From contig NZ_CP070619.1 of NCBI RefSeq assembly GCF_017068395.1, positions 5,208,001 through 5,272,000 of the forward strand: a DNA stretch of 64,000 nucleotides. Direction: 5' to 3'. The notes below the pieces were generated by a model. It ran no database searches, was not told the origin of the DNA, and saw nothing but the letters and a program-made list of their open reading frames with translations. The DNA comes from Rhodococcus pseudokoreensis. Its GTDB lineage: Bacteria; Actinomycetota; Actinomycetes; Mycobacteriales; Mycobacteriaceae. Of the stretch, positions 59,776-64,000 are shown one piece after another (positions within the stretch are counted from its first letter, which is position 1; every line of letters starts with the position of its first letter). The position numbers and the translations under genes were made by a program.

Positions 59776-60471
59776 TCAGCTGCCCTCGCGCAGCAGCGCG
59801 ACGTCGGACACCATCCGGATGTGATCGGCCATCGCACGGGAGGCGCCCGCGGAGTCCTGGTCTCGAATCGCCGTCGCAATGCGACGGTGCCCTTCGAGCG
59901 AGGCCCGCGGGCGTTCGGCTTGGGAGAGGGATTCGATCCGGGTCTCCCGGATCAGCCCGGAGATCTCGTGCATCAGCTTGGCCAGCAGTGACGAGTGCGC
60001 GGCGACGGTGATGGCCTCGTGGAACTGTTCGTCGCCGACGACGCCGCGATCACCGGCGGCGATCTCGGATTCCATCGTCGCGAGTGCGGAATCGATCGCC
60101 GCCATCTCCGCGTCGGTCCGGCGCTCGGCGGCGAGCCCCGCCAGCTTGACCTCGAGTGCCTCGCGGGCCTCGATCACCTCGGGGAGCCGGTCGGCGTGTT
60201 CCCGCAGGGCCTTGACCGCACGTTCCTCGATGGGTTGCCGGACGAGGACGGCGCCGTCGCCGTGCCGCACCGACACCACGCCCTGCACCTCGAGCGCGAC
60301 GAGCGCCTGGCTCAGGGACGCGCGAGACACGCCCAGTTGAGCTGCGAGTTCACGCTCGGCGGGGAGGCGGTCGCCCGGCGTCATCCCGTGTTCGGCGATG
60401 TGGGCGCAGAGTTGTTCGACGATCACCTCGTACAGCCGCGGTCGCGCTACCGGACGCAGTTGCTCAGCCAC
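59776..60471 (-). CDS. GntR-family (FadR/FCD) transcriptional regulator
   Basis: A 231-residue GntR protein: winged helix with RLPAERELAAQLGVSRASLS, then QALVALEVQGVVSVRHGDG, and a helical FCD effector domain containing metal-ligand-type His and Asp residues (EQFHEAI, SLEGHRRI). GTG at 60471 is preferred; further in-frame starts lie upstream to 60564. It is divergent from the MatC-like carrier. FCD repressors typically bind TGGn(5)CCA-type sites, and two such sites occur at the carrier and CoA-transferase promoters. Confidence 0.9.
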   Translation of the reverse strand: MAEQLRPVARPRLYEVIVEQLCAHIAEHGMTPGDRLPAERELAAQLGVSRASLSQALVALEVQGVVSVRHGDGAVLVRQPIEERAVKALREHADRLPEVIEAREALEVKLAGLAAERRTDAEMAAIDSALATMESEIAAGDRGVVGDEQFHEAITVAAHSSLLAKLMHEISGLIRETRIESLSQAERPRASLEGHRRIATAIRDQDSAGASRAMADHIRMVSDVALLREGS

Positions 60472-60549
60472 TGGGCCACCCACTCTCCATTCCACTGAAA
60501 CTACTCCACGGTATCTCCCGGAGGCAGGTAACCGCACGCACAGTTGCTG

Positions 60550-60593
60550 TTGACAGTGAGCCACGACACTGCTTCGATGAAGTGGCTAGGCCA
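60550..60593 (+). promoter_or_regulatory. Promoter with GntR-type operator, MatC-like carrier
   Basis: TTGACA (60550-60555), 17 bases, TTCGAT (60573-60578), then after 4 bases TGGCTAGGCCA (60583-60593). The last is a TGG-N5-CCA site of the kind bound by FCD-GntR repressors. The same order and spacing recur at 62074-62117. Confidence 0.7.
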
Positions 60594-60662
60594 ATTTGCC
60601 ACTGAGTCAATTCTCGGGGCCGGCTGAGACCAGTTGCCACTGCCACAGAACCGGAGACTTTC

Positions 60663-62027
60663 ATGTCGACCGAGTTGATCCCCATCCTCGCGCTCGCCGT
60701 CATGTTCCTGGCGGCGACCGTGCTGCCCGTGAACATGGGCGCCCTCGGCTTCGTTGCCGCCTTCTTCGTCGGCACCCTGTCGCTGCACATGAGCAGCGAC
60801 GACATCATCGCCGGATTCCCCAGCAGCCTGTTCCTGACGCTGGTCGGCATCACCTACCTCTTCGCGATCGCCCAGAACAACGGCACCGTCGACCTGATGG
60901 TCCGCGGGGCGGTCCGGCTCGTCCGCGGTCGTGTCGCCCTGATCCCCTGGGTGATGTTCGGGATCACGGCGGTCCTCACCGCGATCGGCGCGCTCGGCCC
61001 CGCCGCCGTGGCGATCGTCGCGCCGATCGCCCTCGGCTTCGCCGCGCGGTACAAGATCAACGCACTCCTGATGGGCATGATGGTCGTGCACGGAGCCCAG
61101 GCCGGCGGATTCTCGCCGATCAGCATCTACGGCGTCACGGTCAACGACATCGCGTCCAAGGCGGGACTGACCAACAGCCCGCTCACGCTCTTTCTCGGAA
61201 GTCTCTTGTTCAATGCCGCGATCGGGGTGCTCCTATTCGTGTTCCTCGGCGGACGGGACCTGATCGGTCGCAGCGTGCACGACGACGGTGTCGAAGACAC
61301 GGCGGGAACGGGTGCCGGCGGCTCGCGCGGGGGAGCGCCCACGACCGGCGGCGACCCGGGGTCGGGCGGGGCCACCGCCACCAAGGTGCGTCCGGCGCAG
61401 ACCGTCGCGGGCTCACCCGCGCGCTCCGGCGTCACGTTCGATCAGGCCATCACCCTGGTGGGTCTCGCCGCCCTCGCGGTGTTCTCGCTGATCCTCGATC
61501 TGGACGTGGGGTTCATCTCGATGACGGTGGCCGTCGTCCTGGCGCTCGCCTCGCCGAAGGCGCAGAAGGGTGCGATCGCGCAGATCAGCTGGTCGACGGT
61601 GCTGCTCATCGGCGGCGTCCTCACCTTCGTGGGCGTCCTGCAGGAGGCGGGCACCGTCGAGTACGTCGGCAACGCCGTGGCAAGCCTGGGCATGCCTCTT
61701 CTCGTCGCCCTGCTCCTCTGCTACATCGGGGCCATTGTCTCCGCCTTCGCCTCGTCCACGGCGATCCTGGGAGCGACGATTCCCCTTGCCGTTCCGTTCC
61801 TTCTCGCCGGTGAGGTGGGTGCGGTCGGCGTCATCGTGGCCCTCGCCATCTCCTCGACCATCGTCGACGTCAGCCCGTTCTCGACCAACGGAGCGCTGGT
61901 CCTCGCGAACGCGCAGAACGTCGATCGAGACCGCTTCTACAAGCAGATCCTGAAGTACAGCGCCCTTGTCGTCGCCATCGGGCCACTCGCGGCCTGGGCG
62001 ATTCTCGTGGTGCCCGGCTGGCTCTGA
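60663..62027 (+). CDS. MatC-like dicarboxylate (malonate) carrier
   Basis: A 454-residue membrane protein with about 12 hydrophobic segments in two halves. The N-terminal half (STELIPILALAVMFLAATVL through VNDIASKAGLTNSPLT) matches MatC-type malonate/dicarboxylate carriers of the ArsB/NhaD-like superfamily. A polar Gly/Thr-rich loop (about residues 205-260) separates the halves. The GFSPISIYGVTVND and SPFSTNGALVLANAQN hairpins are likely substrate-binding. It is divergent from the GntR gene and has its own promoter-operator. Likely imports malonate or a related short dicarboxylate. Confidence 0.8.
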   Translation: MSTELIPILALAVMFLAATVLPVNMGALGFVAAFFVGTLSLHMSSDDIIAGFPSSLFLTLVGITYLFAIAQNNGTVDLMVRGAVRLVRGRVALIPWVMFGITAVLTAIGALGPAAVAIVAPIALGFAARYKINALLMGMMVVHGAQAGGFSPISIYGVTVNDIASKAGLTNSPLTLFLGSLLFNAAIGVLLFVFLGGRDLIGRSVHDDGVEDTAGTGAGGSRGGAPTTGGDPGSGGATATKVRPAQTVAGSPARSGVTFDQAITLVGLAALAVFSLILDLDVGFISMTVAVVLALASPKAQKGAIAQISWSTVLLIGGVLTFVGVLQEAGTVEYVGNAVASLGMPLLVALLLCYIGAIVSAFASSTAILGATIPLAVPFLLAGEVGAVGVIVALAISSTIVDVSPFSTNGALVLANAQNVDRDRFYKQILKYSALVVAIGPLAAWAILVVPGWL

Positions 62028-62073
62028 TCGTCGGCGGGTAGGCGTCCGGCCCGCCACCTCGAAAACTCGGCTC

Positions 62074-62117
62074 TTGACATCGGTCGGATCAGATGTTTCA
62101 TTTAATTGGCTAGTCCA
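62074..62117 (+). promoter_or_regulatory. Promoter with GntR-type operator, CoA-transferase/AccD-like unit
   Basis: TTGACA (62074-62079), 17 bases, TTCATT (62097-62102), then after 4 bases TGGCTAGTCCA (62107-62117). This copies the layout and nearly the operator sequence in front of the carrier gene, so both units probably answer to the same GntR repressor. Confidence 0.7.
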
Positions 62118-62180
62118 CTAGGTCACTGCACCAACAGTCCAGCTCTCGCGGCTCTCGCCAGGAAGTAACGGTGGTTTCAC

Positions 62181-63377
62181 ATGTCCACGAAAACGATGGA
62201 GCGCACGGGTCCGCTGCAAGGAGTGGTCGTCGTCGATCTGACGCGCGCACTGGCGGGTCCCCACGCGGCGATGATGCTCGGCGACCTCGGTGCGGACGTC
62301 ATCAAGATCGAAACCCCGCACGGCGGCGACGACACCCGCGGGTGGGGGCCGCCGTTCGTCGAACCCGCCGACGCGCCGCGCGAATCGACGTACTTCCTGT
62401 CCACGAACCGGAACAAGAAGTCGATCACCCTGGACCTCAAGGCCGAAGACGGACGCGACACCCTCGAGTCCCTCGTCCGGCGAGCCGACGTCCTCATGGA
62501 GAACTTCCGCACCGGGGTCCTCGACCGGCTCGGGTTCACCACCGAGCGTCTCGCCGAACTGAACCCGCGCCTGGTCGTCCTGTCCATCAGCGGTTTCGGC
62601 CACGACGGACCCGAAGGTGGACGCGCAGGCTACGACCAGATCGCACAGGGCGAGGCCGGACTGATGTCGCTGACCGGACCGAATCCGGACGACGTCCAGC
62701 GTGTCGGCGTCCCCATCGCAGATCTGCTCGCCGGCATGTACGGGGCGTTCGGCGTCGTCGCCGCGTTGCAGGAACGCGAACGCACCGGACGGGGCCGGGT
62801 CGTGCGAACGTCGTTGCTGGCCAGCGTCGTCGGCGTGCACGCCTTCCAGGGAACGAAGTGGACCGTCGCCGGCGAGGTCGGTGAGGCGCAGGGCAACCAC
62901 CATCCCTCGATCTCCCCGTACGGACTGTTCCGCACCGCCGACGGCGCCGTGCAGATCTCGGTCGGCAGCGAAGGGCTGTGGAAGCGGTTCTGCGCGGGCT
63001 TCCACCTGGACCCCGACGCCCCCGGCATGGCCACCAATCCCGAACGCGTCGAGAACCACAAGCAGGTCCTCGAACTGGTCGAGGACGCGTTCGGCGCGTA
63101 CACGAGCGACGAACTCCTGATCGAACTCGACCGGATCGGGGTGCCTGCGGGACGCGTCCGAACCATCTCCGAGGTGTACGAATGGGAGCAGACGAAGTCG
63201 CAGGGGCTGCTCATCGACGTCGACCACCGCACACTCGGCAACATCACGCTGCCCGGCCCGCCACTGCGGTTCTTCGAACCGGACGGCACCGAGGTCACCG
63301 AGACCCGGCACACCGCACCGCCGGTCCTGGGCGCGGACAACGAGAGCGTGCTGTCGTGGCTGAAGGAATGCAGCTGA
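62181..63377 (+). CDS. Family III CoA-transferase (CaiB/BaiF type), second copy
   Basis: A 398-residue CaiB-type CoA-transferase. VVVVDLTRALAGPHAAMMLG opens the protein, VIKIETPHGGDDTRGWGPPF follows, and the catalytic Asp is in GYDQIAQGEAGLMSLTGP. It is a paralogue of the enzyme at 58582-59763 but clearly diverged. It would activate the imported dicarboxylate by CoA transfer. The stop overlaps the start of the carboxyltransferase-like gene by one base (TGATG), so the two are translationally coupled. Confidence 0.92.
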   Translation: MSTKTMERTGPLQGVVVVDLTRALAGPHAAMMLGDLGADVIKIETPHGGDDTRGWGPPFVEPADAPRESTYFLSTNRNKKSITLDLKAEDGRDTLESLVRRADVLMENFRTGVLDRLGFTTERLAELNPRLVVLSISGFGHDGPEGGRAGYDQIAQGEAGLMSLTGPNPDDVQRVGVPIADLLAGMYGAFGVVAALQERERTGRGRVVRTSLLASVVGVHAFQGTKWTVAGEVGEAQGNHHPSISPYGLFRTADGAVQISVGSEGLWKRFCAGFHLDPDAPGMATNPERVENHKQVLELVEDAFGAYTSDELLIELDRIGVPAGRVRTISEVYEWEQTKSQGLLIDVDHRTLGNITLPGPPLRFFEPDGTEVTETRHTAPPVLGADNESVLSWLKECS

Positions 63378-64000
63378 TGGCGCGCCTGACCGCTCCCGAA
63401 CTGCTCGATCTGGTGGTCGACGCCGGCACATGGGAGTCGTGGGACACCCCGCCGATCCAGATCGCGGCGGACTCCGAGTACGCCGACGAGCTTCTCCGCG
63501 CGCAGGAGAAGACCGGCCTCGACGAGGCGGTGCTCACCGGAGTCGCCACCATCCGCGGCCGTCGAACCGCAATCCTCGTCTGCGAGTTCGGTTTTCTCGG
63601 CGGCTCCATCGGCGTGGCGGCGGGGGAGCGTCTGGTCGCCGCGATCCGCCGCGCCACCCACGAGCGGCTTCCGCTGCTCGCCCTCCCCACCTCGGGTGGG
63701 ACGCGTATGCAGGAGGGGACGACCGCGTTCCTGCAGATGGTCAAGATCACGGCGGCGGTGATCAAGCACAAGGAGGCGCACCTGCCGTATCTCGTCTACC
63801 TCCGGAGCCCCACGACCGGCGGGGTGTTCGCGTCCTGGGGGTCGCTGGGCCACGTCACCATCGCGGAACCGGGAGCGCTCGTCGGCTTCCTCGGACCGCG
63901 CGTGTACGAGGCGCTGTACGACGCGCCGTTCCCCACCGGTGTCCAGACCGCGGAGAACCTGCACGCGCACGGACTCATCGACGCGGTGCGGCCGCCGGAA
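63377..64000 (+). CDS. AccD-like carboxyltransferase subunit (partial, runs off the window)
   Basis: The frame is open for 208 codons to the window end. LALPTSGGTRMQEGTTAFLQ, SPTTGGVFASWGSLGHVTIA and EPGALVGFLGPRVYEALYD are the acyl-CoA/biotin-binding crotonase-fold segments of acetyl-CoA carboxylase beta and malonate-decarboxylase-type subunits. The N-terminal zinc ribbon of housekeeping AccD is absent. Coupled by TGATG overlap to the CoA-transferase. In this context it may decarboxylate the malonyl-type CoA ester instead of carboxylating acetyl-CoA. The rest of the gene or an AccA-like partner should follow downstream. Confidence 0.82.
   Translation, partial: MARLTAPELLDLVVDAGTWESWDTPPIQIAADSEYADELLRAQEKTGLDEAVLTGVATIRGRRTAILVCEFGFLGGSIGVAAGERLVAAIRRATHERLPLLALPTSGGTRMQEGTTAFLQMVKITAAVIKHKEAHLPYLVYLRSPTTGGVFASWGSLGHVTIAEPGALVGFLGPRVYEALYDAPFPTGVQTAENLHAHGLIDAVRPPE

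Noticed and set aside
1..64000. CRISPR arrays, tRNA or rRNA genes, phage attachment sites
   Set aside because: No regularly spaced repeats, no cloverleaf-like sequences with conserved GTTCGA arms and no integrase gene were found by eye; a covariance search would be needed to exclude small RNAs.

Overview
The window is high-GC actinobacterial DNA and most probably comes from a large-genome Rhodococcus of the opacus/jostii/wratislaviensis type. Supporting signs are two WhiB-like proteins, a wax-ester synthase/DGAT-type acyltransferase, a PknK-like Ser/Thr kinase relic, GTG starts with 4-base stop/start overlaps, and a density of small catabolic cassettes, each with its own regulator. I saw no tRNA, rRNA or CRISPR array, and no gene-free stretch longer than 300 bases.

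Layout. 1-4768: a partial SDR with a CoA-ligase fragment (minus strand), then a beta-oxidation-type operon (acyl-CoA dehydrogenase, two thiolases, MaoC hydratase). 4765-6648: a MarR/MFS efflux pair with a clear operator. 6822-8681: a decayed PknK-like kinase whose 3' end is fused to a 5'-truncated AraC regulator. 8717-9756: an orphan zinc-finger anti-sigma-like protein and a methyltransferase. 9770-16030: a TetR regulator divergent from a four-gene, start/stop-overlapping aromatic cassette (VOC dioxygenase, FAH-family hydrolase, CoA ligase, MhpA-like flavin monooxygenase).

16037-27461 is a polyol/glycerate region bracketed by two WhiB genes. On the minus strand lie a Zn-alcohol dehydrogenase, a polyol permease, a frameshifted dhaK, dhaL, a DhnA-type aldolase and an FGGY kinase. 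On the plus strand lie a CdaR-like activator, glycerate kinase and pyruvate kinase. Together they could take a polyol through a phosphorylated ketose to triose phosphate, and glycerate to pyruvate. 27480-33150 holds a WS/DGAT gene, an aldehyde dehydrogenase, and an SDR cut off by an IS607-type element with intact serine recombinase and TnpB genes. 33350-38068 carries small exported proteins, an SRPBCC protein, a frameshifted alpha/beta hydrolase, a lipoprotein and unknowns.

38091-49877: a TetR/ABC exporter operon, an IclR regulator, a truncated MDR reductase, a CYP199A-like P450 with a phthalate-family reductase, and a PucR/MFS/ureohydrolase module ending in a good terminator. 49896-54300: GNAT, Rieske oxygenase and CoA ligase with a divergent TetR. 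54466-59763: LysR divergent from an MHS transporter, acyl-CoA dehydrogenase and CaiB-type CoA-transferase. 59776-64000: a GntR/FCD regulator, a MatC-like dicarboxylate carrier, a second CoA-transferase and a partial AccD-like carboxyltransferase. The two promoters of this last block have the same architecture and the same operator.

Gene decay is frequent: three single-base frameshifts (kinase, dhaK, hydrolase) and several truncated genes (CoA ligase, kinase/AraC fusion, SDR, MDR). Regulatory sites were found by eye as inverted repeats. Their assignment to a given regulator is inference from position.
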